DNA of 64,000 bases, taken from positions 2,718,089 through 2,782,088 of the forward strand of contig CAJINV010000001.1 in the NCBI GenBank assembly GCA_905178155.1, written 5' to 3'. The DNA is from Amoebophrya sp. A120. Its lineage: Eukaryota > Sar > Dinophyceae > Syndiniales > Amoebophryaceae. Position 1 is the stretch's first letter, and every line of letters begins with the position of its first letter. The notes under the pieces were generated by a model. It saw nothing but the letters and a program-made list of their open reading frames with translations. It made no database searches and had not been told where the DNA came from. Shown piece by piece: positions 10,369 through 22,031 of this stretch. A program made the translations under genes and the position numbers.

Positions 10369-13300
10369 ATGGGACGATGGGGCGGACGCAAAGGCCGTGG
10401 CGGAGGAGGTGCGAAGAAAAATAATTTCAAGAATCACTCCCGCGGTCAACACGGGAACCAGAACCAGAAGGGCTCGGGCAAAAATAACAGCGCGGGGAGC
10501 AAGCGAACAAACCATCACCAACACCATGCGAGCAGTAATCAACATGGGTACAACAACTACGGGAAAAATAATAACTACAGGAAGTGGTACACGAACTCTC
10601 CTGGAGACGCCCAGTACGAAGTGCGGAGATTCGCGCTCGGGCTGCACGGTGACGAAAACCAGGAGGCGCCGGACCTCACCCCTCTTCAATGGAATTCGCC
10701 GGCTGAGTACGCGGAGGCGTTTGGTGGGGCCTTGTGCTGGGAGATTTCGGCTCTGGGAAGGAAAGTGTTCAGCGAACCGGGTGCGTCCTCTCCATCCGTG
10801 GACGTGAAATTGGTTAAGGATCCGCACAATGTGACCTCTCACTACAGAGGTAGCATCCAGGACGACTCCAGTGTGTTGCGCCTCTCCGTGCAGCTCGAAC
10901 TCAGTACAGACGCGTACTGGAAGCTCTGGGAGCAGGTCGGACGGGGACGTGGGGTTGCGCCTCAGATAGGGCACGTACTGGACAGTGACTGCTTCTGCCG
11001 ACTAGTCGTGCGCTGTGGGGTGGGAGAGGTACAGCTTTCCGGCTTCATCACGAAGTCGAACTGCGCGCGCCCGACTGATGGAACAGATGTGTCCGGTGCT
11101 GGAAAAGGCAAAGGCAAGGGAGCTGCAGGTCGTGGTGCTGGCCCTTCCTCGTCGTCGTCTATCGGGCCCCCGGTGGTCGGTGCCTCCAGCAGCAAAGCAA
11201 AAAGCATCGACTTGGAATTACTCGCGCGCGTTTTTCCGGAGGGCAAGGCAGTGCTGCAGCGAGAAGCTGCGGCCAGAAAAAACAAAGCGAACAACAAAAC
11301 CTCCGCCGCCGAGGCAAGCAAACCTGCTGGGTTGTTCACGAAACGCGACGCAAATAATCCAAATAATGGGCAGTTCGTGCCGATCTGGTCTGCGGACGGC
11401 GCAGCGGGCGCTTGGGGCGAGGGGGACGTGGAAATGGCGACTGAGCAGGAACAAGAAGGCGATACCACCGAGGAAGAAGAGGATGACGAAACCCCGCCGG
11501 AGGAAGCTGAAGAGGGCGAGGCCGAGCCCCAATATCACTACCTGCCAGGCCCTGCGGAGCTTTCTGCGATTTTCCGTGCAGGTTCGCCGCAACTGCAGCT
11601 TTTGCCGAATAGCAGCGCAAAAAGCCACGTACGAGCGCGGTTAGCCTGTGATAAAGTTCAGAAGGCCACCGCCACAACTGGTTACCAAGTCGCGCAAGAT
11701 CTGGCAATCACGCCTCTAGAAGACTCAACATCGGCGACTGGTGCCAACGCGAACTTTGATGATGAAGCTGCTGCTGCGCACGACGCGCAACTGAGACAAG
11801 ACGTTGACGCGAAACAGATGGCAGCATGGGATGCCTCTGAGAAAGTGAAAGAGCTAGCAGCCATCAAACAAGAAGCGGAGAAGCAACTCGCGGAAATGCA
11901 GAATAAAACTCCGAACGAACAAGAGTTTCTCGCGGAGAATCCTGCGCCGGTATGGGCTACATTTCTTCAAATCCCTGAAGAAAGGATCATCCGTGAACAA
12001 ATTGGAAATGTAAAGTGTGACTCTGGAAAGCACAGCACGCAGACCCGTGCCTGGGTGGTTCAGAACGATCGGACCTACATAGCGTGGTGCCGCGGCCGGC
12101 CTGATCAGAAAGATTGGATGAAGAAACTGCTGGCCTACGACGACCTGGCATCTGGCCGCAAACACTTGACCGCAGTGGTTCTGCTCGAGAAGCGGCAGGA
12201 GGCATTCAGCGAAGCGCAGAAGATATGGAAGGCAGAGCGTGCAGAAATGGCAGAAGCGCTGCGGGCCGAGGCGAAAACAGCTGTTCAAACTGCAGATGAG
12301 AATTTGAAAACCCAAAAGTGCGCCGAGGCTGAGGCCAAGCGCGCGTTGGATGCGGCCCAGGAGGCGCTGGAGGCGAGTGTGATTTCCCAAGATTTGAAGC
12401 GGAAGCGAGAAGACCTGCTAGCGCAGGCTGGTTTAAACGATTCGCAACTCGATGCGATTAGAACGGCGCTGCGGGGACCAGGTGTAACGACTGTGCAAGG
12501 TCCCCCGGGGACGGGGAAAACGCGGACAATCGCGACGCTGGCACAAGTATGCACCGTACGAATATGCTTTGGTCTGGAGAAACGGAGGCTTGAAACTTAG
12601 ATCGTTGCTTTTTTTTTTGCCGCATGCTCGGTGTTTCTTCTTCTTCAGGAATCTGTGATGCATGATTTTTGATCACTGAAAGCAAAGCGCGACCCTGGTG
12701 TCGTGTGCAATTCAGACTTCGCTCGAGCGCTGTGCTGTAGATTGCGTTCCACCACCAGTACTTCATTTGTGGCTGAGTCTACCAGCAGTGCTGGCACAAA
12801 TGAATTCAACGATACGACAAGCCTGCGTCTCTACAACTCCAAACCAGACGTTTTTGCATTGGATATCAAGTCCTGCTGGAAGCGGAACCAACCGCTGAGC
12901 CGACGCCACCATCCTCTTCACCGACCCAGGCCTCCGGACCTGGGCTGGTTTCGCCACGCCAAAAGCTCGATGCGGACGCTGACCGGCCCCCGGGAATCGG
13001 CCGCCTGGCGTCACAGAAAAGTTTCGCGCCGAGACGCGTAGTTTTTACTGCTTCCTCCAATAAAGCGGTTTTCAATATGCTGGAAAAAATCGCGGAAGAG
13101 CAGTCCCGCCTCCCGGACGATCTTCGCTGCCCCGGGACTATCGTGCTTGTGGGAGTGGAGGATAAGGTGCCGGATCACTTGCGTCCCTACTTCGTGCACA
13201 CCCGGTTCGGCGACGTTTTCGAGAACACCGCTGGTGTGGAGGTGGAGGCGGTGCAGCGCCTCGTGCGGGACGCGCCGGACTTCTGCAGCAAGTGGGGTCT

Positions 13301-15650
13301 CACGGATGACGCCACCAAGTTGCAGACGCTGCGAAAGGACTTCGAAGTTGCGCGTGAGAAGCGCAAAGCGGAGCGGGAAAGGAGGCAGCAACTACAGGAA
13401 ACAGACAAAGGCAACGCGGCTGGAAATTCGACCTTGAAAGCGCTCACACTACGGGAGTTTTTGCAGGGAACAAAAAAAGCACAACCAGATGATTCCACGC
13501 GGCTGCCGGAAAAGCTTGACCTGGAAGACGAGTTGCTTGGTGGCGCTAATTACATCTTTTCGACGCTCGCCTGCCTTGGGCGACCGAAGATTGCGGAAGC
13601 CATAGACGAGAAGAGCGCATGTTTGATCTCGCGAATGGTCAAGAAGGCGAACGCGTTTGCGTTGTCTGGTACCGAGAAGCGCGACGCAGAGGCCGCGAAA
13701 GACCTAGCGATTGTTGTGGACGAGGCGGCGCAGGCTACCGAGGCTGACACGTTCCTGGCGTTGTCGCTGAAGCCCAGCAGGCTTATCCTGGTCGGGGACC
13801 CGCAGCAGCTATCGGCGACGGTTATTCACTCTCGCGCTTTGGAGCAGCGGGGCTACGCGCGCAGCCTACAGGAGCGGATGCAGGCGCTAGCAGAGCAAGG
13901 ACCTTGCTTCGGCAGCCGACGCCCGGAAGTCTGCTTTTTAGAGACCCAGTACCGAATGCACCCGGAGATCTCCGCGTTTCCGAACCTGCAATACTATGGT
14001 GGCCGCTTACAGGATGGGACGCAGCCGGACCAGGAAGCGCCGGGGCTGATGCGTGAGTTTTTCTCCGCTCGCCGGCGTCACGGGCTCTCCTCTGCAGCAA
14101 ACGAACTGCTGGACAAGTGCGCCGGGCAAGGACAGCGCTACATCGTGGTCAACCACAGCGGCAATGAAGAGCACTACGGGGCGAGCTTCAGCGCGCAAAA
14201 CCCCCGGGAGGCCGAGTTGGTAGCCCGAACCTGTTTCGCAATAACTCCGGCTGCGTCAGCGGAAAGCTGTGTAGCTCTTACGTTCTACCAGGCGCAGCGA
14301 CGTTTGTTAGAAAACAAGTTGCAGCGGCTCGCCTCAGACGGTCGGTTTAGTAACAGAAGCGCAAAAGATAAAGACACCAGCCACAGCTCTGTTGTGCACA
14401 CCGTTGACAGCTTTCAGGGAAGCGAGTCGGATGTCGTGCTGTTGAGTTTTGTGCGTAGCACCAGCAAAAGGACGTTTCTGGCGGAGCCCACGCGGTTGAA
14501 TGTCGCACTAACGCGGGCGCGGGGTTTCGCCATAATTTTCGCCAACGTCGAAAAGCTCCTCGGGGAAAGACCAGGACAAATCGACAGCGGGAGAAGTCTC
14601 CTCGAGACACCAGGGGACGCTGACACCGCTAGTGCTGACCAGGAGAACCAGGTCCGTGCGGTGTTAGAGGATGCGAAGCGGCGTGGTTTGGTGGTGAGCG
14701 AAGCCGTTTGGGAGGAAGTTCTGAATGACAGACAGAACTATAATCGCTTTGACAGACACCAACACGCCGGAAGCCGCGACTTGTATTCGTCCTCCGGTGC
14801 ACGAAGTTACAACAACATTTCGAACCATTCGCAGTATGCTGGAACAAGAGGACCATATCAACAAGACAATCTCACTCGGAGCACTTACAACTCTTCGAAC
14901 AGCATCAGCAACAATACGGTTTCCAAAGCTCCGCAGCCAGCACACCACTACAACCAGCACCAGGTACTCCAATCCAAGGCAAGCGGCCGTATAATCGGCA
15001 ATGGTCACCAGCAGCCAGCACCTTCTGCTCAATACCAGCAAGGAGCACCCACCCAGTACGGCTACGGTTTTGGCAACGTGGTCAATGCTGCTCCGCACGT
15101 GGGGTCGTCATCAAGTGCTTCTTCCAGCAGCGGTTGGCAGCCGGCGCGTGCTGGTCCTCCAACTTCATACACTGGCCCGCCGGCGGCAGTTGCGGGCGGA
15201 ATGAATGCAGCTTCGTCCTCTTCTTCGTCCTCGCAACACGGGTTGTTCCAAAGCAGCTATCAGCATTCATTCAACCAACAGGTACAGGGCTACAACGCTG
15301 GTCGCACCTTCGGGCAACCACAAGTGCTGCAACAGGTCCACCAGCCGCAACAAAACAGCTCCTGCTTCGACAACCGACGCAGTCAGAGCTCCACTTTGTT
15401 TTCATCACACCAGATGATTAGCGACACTCACAGAAATAACGGGAGCCGCTACACGGATCTTCGTGATAGGACAGGGTATAATTCCTCAAGAGCGCCACCT
15501 GCAGGAAGTCATGACTTCCGGGACGGGCAGCGGAACAGGTCGCGCTCGCGCGGACGGGATCGTCAAGGTGAGCGCGGGTGGGAAGCCGATCGATACAGAA
15601 ATCAGAGGAATTTTGACCACCACAGAGACGACCGCTGGCGAGGACGTTGA
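10369..15650 (+). CDS. SF1 helicase, UPF1/SEN1-like, copy 1
   Basis: Predicted 1652 aa from exons 10369-12547 and 12871-15650 (4959 nt). Expected to be an ATP-dependent RNA or RNA:DNA helicase. Helicase motifs in order: Q-like GLNDSQLDAI, Walker A GPPGTGKTRTIAT (~residue 709), DEAAQATEADTFLAL (~1009), GDPQQLSATV (~1034), ETQYRMHPEI (~1086), VDSFQGSESDVVLLSFVRS (~1238) and NVALTRARG (~1270). The N-terminus is glycine/lysine-rich (GRWGGRKGRGGGGAKK) and the C-terminus is Q/S/N-rich, ending in an RS/RD-rich tail suggesting association with RNA processing. ATG 10369 is the first methionine in frame. An introner-like element interrupts the gene 13 codons after the Walker A GKT. The gene is a tandem paralogue of the next gene (shared order ALGLHG, IGHVLDSDCFCRL, helicase core). 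The closest named relatives are probably UPF1/SEN1/NAM7; which one is not decidable here. Confidence 0.9.
12548..12865 (+). mobile_element. Introner-like element, diverged family A, in helicase copy 1
   Basis: 318 bp. Starts TATGCACC and ends GCATTGGATA. Diverged inverted repeats: TATGCTTTGGTCTGGAG at the left, CTCCAAACCAGACGTTTTTG at the right. Direct repeat ACAAG (12543-12547) versus TCAAG (12866-12870), one mismatch. Excision gives CTG GCA CAA GTC CTG CTG GAA GCG, which continues the helicase frame (LAQVLLEAEPTAEPTPP) and aligns with helicase copy 2, where no intron is present. Confidence 0.85.
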
Positions 15651-16543
15651 GGCCTCTGCTCGTCATATTCATGGAGTTGCGAGAGTGAGTTGATCGTGGA
15701 ATTCGAGTGCTGCAAAATATAACGAGTCTCTAGTTTCTCGTTCATTTTCGCAGGTCCTCGAACTTTCACGGTCGTGATCCAACATTGATTTAACAAATAA
15801 CGCGACAGGAGATTGATAAACATCATGAGCACGGATCCAGCTAGAGCCGTCATCAATCATGCTGGTCTCCAGAAGAGATGGGAAATAAAGTGAAGCGACT
15901 GCGAGAAGGCGCTACTTCTTCTGCTGCATGTAGTTCGACTCTCCGCCACGACGGAAGAGCATGAGTTGTACAAGATGTGTTCTCGTCTTTTGAAACGATC
16001 GTTTGTGGAATTGTCGCGCTATAGATCCTTTGGTACTGTCTTTGGTGCACGCAATGTTCGAGTCTTGGTGACGAAAAAGTATGAATCTTGTTTTGAATCG
16101 CTCCGAGTACACGGCTATCGTTCATGAACATTTCAAGACCTGACATCGTTTCTGCTGCAAAGTGTCGTGACTTGTATTTCGGATGCATCGATTCGTGAAG
16201 CGAGTGCCGAAAAATTTGAGTGTGAGCGCAAACATCGCGTTCTTTTTTTCGGCCGCAGCACTAGCACGGGCAGAGTCGTGTCGGAAAGACATCTATCAGA
16301 AAACGTTCTCCGTTTTTCAAAGCAGTAGCGATCTGCGACTTTGTTCGTTTTTCTTACGTGATGCAGCGTCGATGCAGTGCTGATTTTGATGCGTGGCGTT
16401 TTCTCGTTGCTCGCCTTTCGCTTTTAACAAGTTAGTGCGATGGATTGATACATACATCACCAGTTTGAGTATGGAAAAATGTAGCGGCACCATTAACTTC
16501 AAGATCATCTGATTCCAGACGACGACAACAGGACTGTGGCGTC
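15651..16543. other. Intergenic region between the two helicases
   Basis: No supported gene. A pyrimidine-rich stretch with AG at 16517-16518 (GATTCCAG), 25 nt before the second helicase ATG, could be an acceptor for a 5' UTR intron or for spliced-leader addition. I did not find a leader gene in the window. Confidence 0.45.
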
Positions 16544-19500
16544 ATGGGAGGTGCTGGTGGACCGTATTCTCAATGGAACGCGAAGGCCGGCTATGGCACG
16601 AACACGAAGGGCAAAGGCGGTGGTAAAAAGGGCGGCGGAAAAAGCAGGATCAATCCGCAGAATAGCAGCGGTACTTCTGCCGGGACCGATGTTCAGACCG
16701 AAATTCGCAGGTTCGCGCTTGGCTTGCACGGCCCGGAGCATACTTTGGCGCCTTCCTTGGCGGCCCTCTCGTGGGACGATCCAGTAGTTTACGCCAGCAC
16801 TTTCGGATTGGCGTTGTGCGTCGAACTCAGCGCCTTGGGGCGGAGGATTTTCAAGCAGGAAACGTCGGGTGCAGCGGAACCACTGGAAATCCAGCTTGAC
16901 TCCACGAATTTGCCGGAGGTCTCTGCAGGCCTGTCTAAATGCCTCCCCGGGGCAACTGTGTTGCGCCTTCGCGCTTCGTGCTACCTAAACCGCGACACGT
17001 ACGCCCGCCTCTGGGGCAAAGGCGCACACCCGCCCAAGATTGGGCACGTTCTAGACAGCGACTGTTTTTGCCGTCTCCAAGTGTGGTGTGGATACGAGCA
17101 GGTTACGGCACTCGAGTCCTTCATCATCTGGTCCGACGTGCACGCCCAGCAGCCTCTCGCGGACCCGGAAGATAAACCAAAAAGAGTCAGACTTGACCTC
17201 CTCGTGAAGATCCCGGCCGATGCAGGGGAGCTATTGCGGTGGTATAGTGGAGAAACCTGGCCGTTCGGTACAGGACACTCTTCGAGCCACGTTCTTGCAG
17301 ATGTGTTGGAAACCTATGAATTCAGTTTGTACCTGGAACTCTTGCGGGACAGCAGTGCAAAACCGTACGTGCGGGCCCGGCAAGCTTGTGATCAAGTACA
17401 GAACTCGTGGCCTGCATCAAATCTCGCTAGGAAGTACCCGGTAGCACGCGACATCGCCGTAGCGACGGCGACCGGTGTGGATACTGGCGGACTGGACATC
17501 GCAAGGACATCAACAGCCGTGTCTGCCATCCCCGTACCTGAAAAAGCGCTCGCGCTTGCGTGTGGAAGTGCTGTAGATTCGATCGAAAGCAAGATCGCCA
17601 AGTCCATCGAAAAGATTGCTTCCCTGACGACATTCAAGAAGCAAGCCGAGGAAAGCCTCGCAAAGAAGCAAGAGGCGCTCGGAGCCGACAGGCTAGGTGG
17701 ACAAGAGAGTACGGAGAGCGCGCTTGCCCGTGCTGCAGTCCGTGCAACTCTGCCAGAGCCGGTGCTGGCAAGTTTTGTGCAGGCGACCTCGGTAGAAAGC
17801 TGCGTAGTGGGGCCAAATACGTTAGTCGGTTTCGGTAAGTTCAAAGACTACATGATGCGGTCGGTGTGCGCAAGCACCGAGGGAAAAAGCTACATCGCGT
17901 GGTGTAAGGAGCAATCAAGCCCGGGCGGTCCGATGGAGAGGCTCCTTCACTACGAAAGCGTGCATTCTGGCCGCGACACGTGGGAGAACATTGCAAGCAA
18001 AATTGCGGAGGCCAAGTTTCACAACTCACACAAGGTTTGGAAAACGAACTTCAACAGGCGCTTTAACGAGACGCTGCAAGAAGTAGCGGGGATGACTAGT
18101 GACGAAAGAGCGAGGCAGCTGAGGCTACGCGCGTTTGTGCTGGAAGAAAGTGCTGTGAAACAAGCGGATTTCGCTCTGACCAAGGAGATGCGGCGTGAAG
18201 CGTTTTTGCAGAGGGCACGCGTTACAGCGCAGGAACTGCGACTGGCGTTTAGCAAAATGGAAGAACAGCAGGAGACGGTGTTGCAAATGTCCGGACTGAA
18301 CGACTCGCAGCTGGAGGCCGTGCAAGCTGTCCTGCACCACACGGGAGCGACCATTTGTCAGGGACCGCCAGGCACGGGTAAAACTAGGACAATCGCCACA
18401 ATGTCTGCGGCACTAGTTCGCGCAACGCCGACAGAAACTGAGCCGGCCGAGATCACAAGGCTTTTGAGGAACTTCGAGCAAGGTTTACAGAGCGGCTCGG
18501 AAGATCATCTACACGGAAGCCAATTTTTCGGTACGTTCAGCGCGAGCGCCACCAGCAGCGGCTCGGATCACGTAGAGAAAGAACTTCGGCGATGCACTGC
18601 GCACATGCGTCATACTCCAAGGAGGGTATTGTGCACGGCAGTAGCAAACAAAGCAGTGTTCAACATGCTGGAAAAAATCATCCAGCAGGAGGCAGATCTA
18701 TCCCCCGAAGATCGCTGCCCCGGAACAATAGCCCTCCAGGGGGTCGAAGACGGTGTCCCGGCGCACCTGCTTCCGTACTTCATCCACCGCAGATACCGGG
18801 ACGTTTTCCAGGCTCCGGTGGGTAGTGTGAATCTCCAGACACTGCGTGAGTTGGTCAATGATGCTCCTGCTTTCTGCAAAGCTTGGGGTGTGAACCTCAG
18901 CAATTTGAATGCGGTCTGGAATGAATTCGAAGCCAAGTCGCAGATTCGAAAGAACGAGCGAGCCGCGGCACAGAGGTGGAAGAAATGGGCGCAGATCCCA
19001 CCTGAGCTCACGCTGGAGGACTTCCTTCGCAACGCAAAAAACACTGCGGATCCGGGAGAGGCAGGGTCGAGAGCAGACGGCGCTAAAAACAGTCGTGACC
19101 AACGTAGAAGCATCCGTGCGCGGCCGCTGCCACTGGAACTCGAGCACGAGCTTCTTGCCGGGGCTAGCTACATTTTTTCAACGCTTGCGTGCTGTGGGCG
19201 CAGGAGCCTCTCGGACGCGTTAAATGACACCAGTGTGCTGGTTTCTCGACTGCAGAAAAGACACGCTAGCGAAGATTCCGATTCGTCAGTGGAGCAGGGC
19301 AGTGTTGATGCTTCTTTCGCACAAGATCTGACAATCATCGTGGACGAAGCCGCGCAAGCCACTGAAGCGGATACATTCTTGGCCCTCGCCTTGCAGCCGA
19401 GCCGCCTCGTTCTTGTCGGGGACCCGAAGCAGCTAAGTGCGACAGTGATTCACAGCAACAGCCTGCGAAAGCGGGGATACGCGCGCAGCATGCAGGAACG

Positions 19501-21340
19501 CCTGCAGACCTTGGCCGCGCAGCCGAGCAGGGATCCGGCTGGCCAAGCAGAACATGGTTCGCCGCGGATGCACGCCCCGCGCGTGTGCTTCTTGGACACA
19601 CAGTACCGGATGCATCCGGAAATCGCGAAGTTTCCGTGCAAGCAATACTACGATGGTAGGTTGAAGGACGGAACGCAAGCTGAAAACGAGGCGACCGGAG
19701 TAGCAAAGGTGTTCTTATCGTCCCGGCTTTCCCCCGCACATGCGCAGGACCTCTCTGTCGATGCACGGACATTGGTCGAAGCCTGTGCGCAAAATGGACA
19801 GCGCTATTTCGTAGTGTGCCACAGTGGGGAGGAAGGGCGGCAGGGCGGGAGCGCACAAAACTTCCACGAGGCCGACTTGGTCTTCCGGACGTTTTTGGCG
19901 TTGGCTGGGGATAAAACAGCGTGGCAGCAGACGGATCATCAAAGCGCAGCGACGTCGGCAGGAGCTACTGTGTCGACTTCTACTTCTTCCCATCCACGAA
20001 ATCCATTTGCCGGAGGACAGCGTGAATCTTCGGCTGCAGTGTCGACGGAGCCAGATCGTAAGTGCGTGATCTTAAGTTTTTACCAAGGACAGCGACGATT
20101 ACTTGATCAAATGTTTGCCGCGAGAACTACGACTCAGCCCAGCGGCAGAACCAACTTCATCAAGACAAATACCAGCAAGCAGGGCAGCGCCGCAGTCCAT
20201 ACGGTTGACAGCTTTCAAGGCAGCGAGGCCGAAGTAGTATTGCTGAGCTTCGTGCGCAGTACAAGCGAGCGGACCTTCCTGTCGGACGCCAACCGATTGA
20301 ATGTTGCCCTCACACGGGCCAAGAAATTTGCGATCGTCTTCGCCAATGTCGAGAAGCTGTTGAACGAATCGGCGGAAAGCCACGGTGGTGATTCAACAGA
20401 GGACGCGGACTCGTCCGCACAACAGGCCAATCAGGTCCGCGCAATATTGACCGACGCGAAGAATCGCGGTCTGCTGGTCCAGGAGGCCGTTTGGGAGGAA
20501 TTGCTAGGCAACAAGGGTCTGCAGCCTCTTGACAACAAGAATACCGCCGCGGTACTAGATGCCACATGTAGAAACACAGACCAGCAGCAAAGCGCGACGC
20601 GTGCTCCGATGGCACAGTTTTCCGGTGATAAAGGAGCGTCCTCTTCTTCTTGGCATGGGCCGTCGTCTTGGACGTGGCAAACTATGCACTGCAACAACTA
20701 CAGCAACTATCACAACCATTCGAATTCTGGAACAGCCTACTTTGGCGCGGGCACTGGATGTGGTCCACCGACGGCGAGAGTTCCTACCGTTGCAACGCCT
20801 CTTGCTGCGCCTGGAGGCTGGAACTTGCCTGCAGCTTCATCTTCGTCGACTTCTGCTTCGTCGTCTTCTGCAGTGCAGTACCCGGCGGTCGGCATTTCGA
20901 ACGGAAAGCAAGTCTTTTTTTCTAGCGAAGATGCAGGGTCGTGGGATTGGCCTTGGCCGGATGAGGACGAATGCCAGCATGATCTTCTCGGTGTCAGTGA
21001 CTACGTTGACGGTTGTGACGACAAAGACGTTGGGCACTGCAACAATCACACGAGTGAAGAAAAGCAGAGCGATTTGGCACAGTCCAGTAAACAAAGAAAT
21101 AATGATCTCGTTAACAATTACAATAGGAATAGACCGGCGTCACCATCCCGACCCCGGCGTCATGACGAAGGTCGCGACAACGCCCGCGAGCGACGGTCGC
21201 GCTCGAGGCGTCGCGATTCCCGGAACCGACAATCGCGCTCGAGGCGCCGCGACTCCCGGAACCGACGCAGAGACCGATCGCGATCGCGCAGCAGAAATCA
21301 CAGGAATCGGAATGGGCGGCGGCGCGGCTCGTGGCGCTGA
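16544..21340 (+). CDS. SF1 helicase, UPF1/SEN1-like, copy 2 (intronless)
   Basis: 1598 aa, uninterrupted. Tandem paralogue of the preceding helicase. Motifs: GLNDSQLEAVQ, Walker A GPPGTGKTRTIAT (~606), DEAAQATEADTFLALAL (~935), GDPKQLSATV (~960), DTQYRMHPEI (~1018), VDSFQGSEAEVVLLSFVRS (~1221) and NVALTRAKK (~1255). The glycine/lysine-rich N-terminus (GGKKGGGKS) and the strongly RS/RD-rich C-terminus (about 1500-1598, repeated SRSRRRDSRNR units) suggest an RNA-associated nuclear role. Conserved blocks shared with copy 1 also lie before the helicase core (RRFALGLHG, IGHVLDSDCFCRL, YIAWC). No intron interrupts it, including at the site where copy 1 carries an introner. The start codon follows GGCGTC and is the first ATG of the frame. 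Confidence 0.9.
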   Translation: MGGAGGPYSQWNAKAGYGTNTKGKGGGKKGGGKSRINPQNSSGTSAGTDVQTEIRRFALGLHGPEHTLAPSLAALSWDDPVVYASTFGLALCVELSALGRRIFKQETSGAAEPLEIQLDSTNLPEVSAGLSKCLPGATVLRLRASCYLNRDTYARLWGKGAHPPKIGHVLDSDCFCRLQVWCGYEQVTALESFIIWSDVHAQQPLADPEDKPKRVRLDLLVKIPADAGELLRWYSGETWPFGTGHSSSHVLADVLETYEFSLYLELLRDSSAKPYVRARQACDQVQNSWPASNLARKYPVARDIAVATATGVDTGGLDIARTSTAVSAIPVPEKALALACGSAVDSIESKIAKSIEKIASLTTFKKQAEESLAKKQEALGADRLGGQESTESALARAAVRATLPEPVLASFVQATSVESCVVGPNTLVGFGKFKDYMMRSVCASTEGKSYIAWCKEQSSPGGPMERLLHYESVHSGRDTWENIASKIAEAKFHNSHKVWKTNFNRRFNETLQEVAGMTSDERARQLRLRAFVLEESAVKQADFALTKEMRREAFLQRARVTAQELRLAFSKMEEQQETVLQMSGLNDSQLEAVQAVLHHTGATICQGPPGTGKTRTIATMSAALVRATPTETEPAEITRLLRNFEQGLQSGSEDHLHGSQFFGTFSASATSSGSDHVEKELRRCTAHMRHTPRRVLCTAVANKAVFNMLEKIIQQEADLSPEDRCPGTIALQGVEDGVPAHLLPYFIHRRYRDVFQAPVGSVNLQTLRELVNDAPAFCKAWGVNLSNLNAVWNEFEAKSQIRKNERAAAQRWKKWAQIPPELTLEDFLRNAKNTADPGEAGSRADGAKNSRDQRRSIRARPLPLELEHELLAGASYIFSTLACCGRRSLSDALNDTSVLVSRLQKRHASEDSDSSVEQGSVDASFAQDLTIIVDEAAQATEADTFLALALQPSRLVLVGDPKQLSATVIHSNSLRKRGYARSMQERLQTLAAQPSRDPAGQAEHGSPRMHAPRVCFLDTQYRMHPEIAKFPCKQYYDGRLKDGTQAENEATGVAKVFLSSRLSPAHAQDLSVDARTLVEACAQNGQRYFVVCHSGEEGRQGGSAQNFHEADLVFRTFLALAGDKTAWQQTDHQSAATSAGATVSTSTSSHPRNPFAGGQRESSAAVSTEPDRKCVILSFYQGQRRLLDQMFAARTTTQPSGRTNFIKTNTSKQGSAAVHTVDSFQGSEAEVVLLSFVRSTSERTFLSDANRLNVALTRAKKFAIVFANVEKLLNESAESHGGDSTEDADSSAQQANQVRAILTDAKNRGLLVQEAVWEELLGNKGLQPLDNKNTAAVLDATCRNTDQQQSATRAPMAQFSGDKGASSSSWHGPSSWTWQTMHCNNYSNYHNHSNSGTAYFGAGTGCGPPTARVPTVATPLAAPGGWNLPAASSSSTSASSSSAVQYPAVGISNGKQVFFSSEDAGSWDWPWPDEDECQHDLLGVSDYVDGCDDKDVGHCNNHTSEEKQSDLAQSSKQRNNDLVNNYNRNRPASPSRPRRHDEGRDNARERRSRSRRRDSRNRQSRSRRRDSRNRRRDRSRSRSRNHRNRNGRRRGSWR

Positions 21341-22031
21341 TGCTGAATGGTTTGTCTACTTGAACGCGAAATCGCTATCGCACACGATTGTACTCTGCGG
21401 AGTCCTCAACTTCACTTGAAGAAAAAGTTCCCAAAATCGATTTCATTGCTCGGTCCCAGATTCCTTCGATATGAACTTATATTTTCCCTTCTTCCTGACC
21501 CTGAGCATGAGCTTGACAGAAGGAGTATACTACCTCACTGTCGATTTCCTTTGTGAGCTATAAATGTATGAACTGACGTATCATCTATCGATCTTGGCAA
21601 GAAAAATGGAAAATGTTTGTGGTGATCGCGTTTGCCTTTTGTTGACATGTTGGTGCAGATTTTGGCCATGTGTTCAAGCAAGCTGCTAAAACTAACAGGC
21701 AAGCTTTTTCTTGCTTGCAGGCGATAGACGCCGTGATCGAAAATCTACTTCCTTGGTCACGTGCGAGATAGCCTCGCTGATCTGTCCGCAACAACTCCAA
21801 CGCCACCTCCAACAAGAAAAAGATCCTTTTCGATGCAATTTTTGGGTAGGTGGACTTTCTTTCTGTTTTAGGGAAAATCCCAGACGGGGAAGCATTTGTT
21901 ATGGTGGATCGAATGAAAAACGAAACTACGGTACAAGTGTTTTGTCTTTATGCCCGAGTTCAAGTTTTTTGTTTCTTATAGTATTCTTCGCATCGAACTA
22001 GTTGTCCAAGAAATATACCTGACTTCCGAAG
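21341..22031. other. Intergenic region
   Basis: No supported gene. AT-rich, with stop codons frequent in all + frames. Should contain the helicase 3' UTR and the 5' UTR of the methyltransferase. Confidence 0.5.

Noticed and set aside
12600-13077. Helicase copy 1 considered a frameshifted pseudogene because the core is split after Walker A
   Set aside because: Removing the introner 12548-12865 gives a continuous frame that matches copy 2 across the join.
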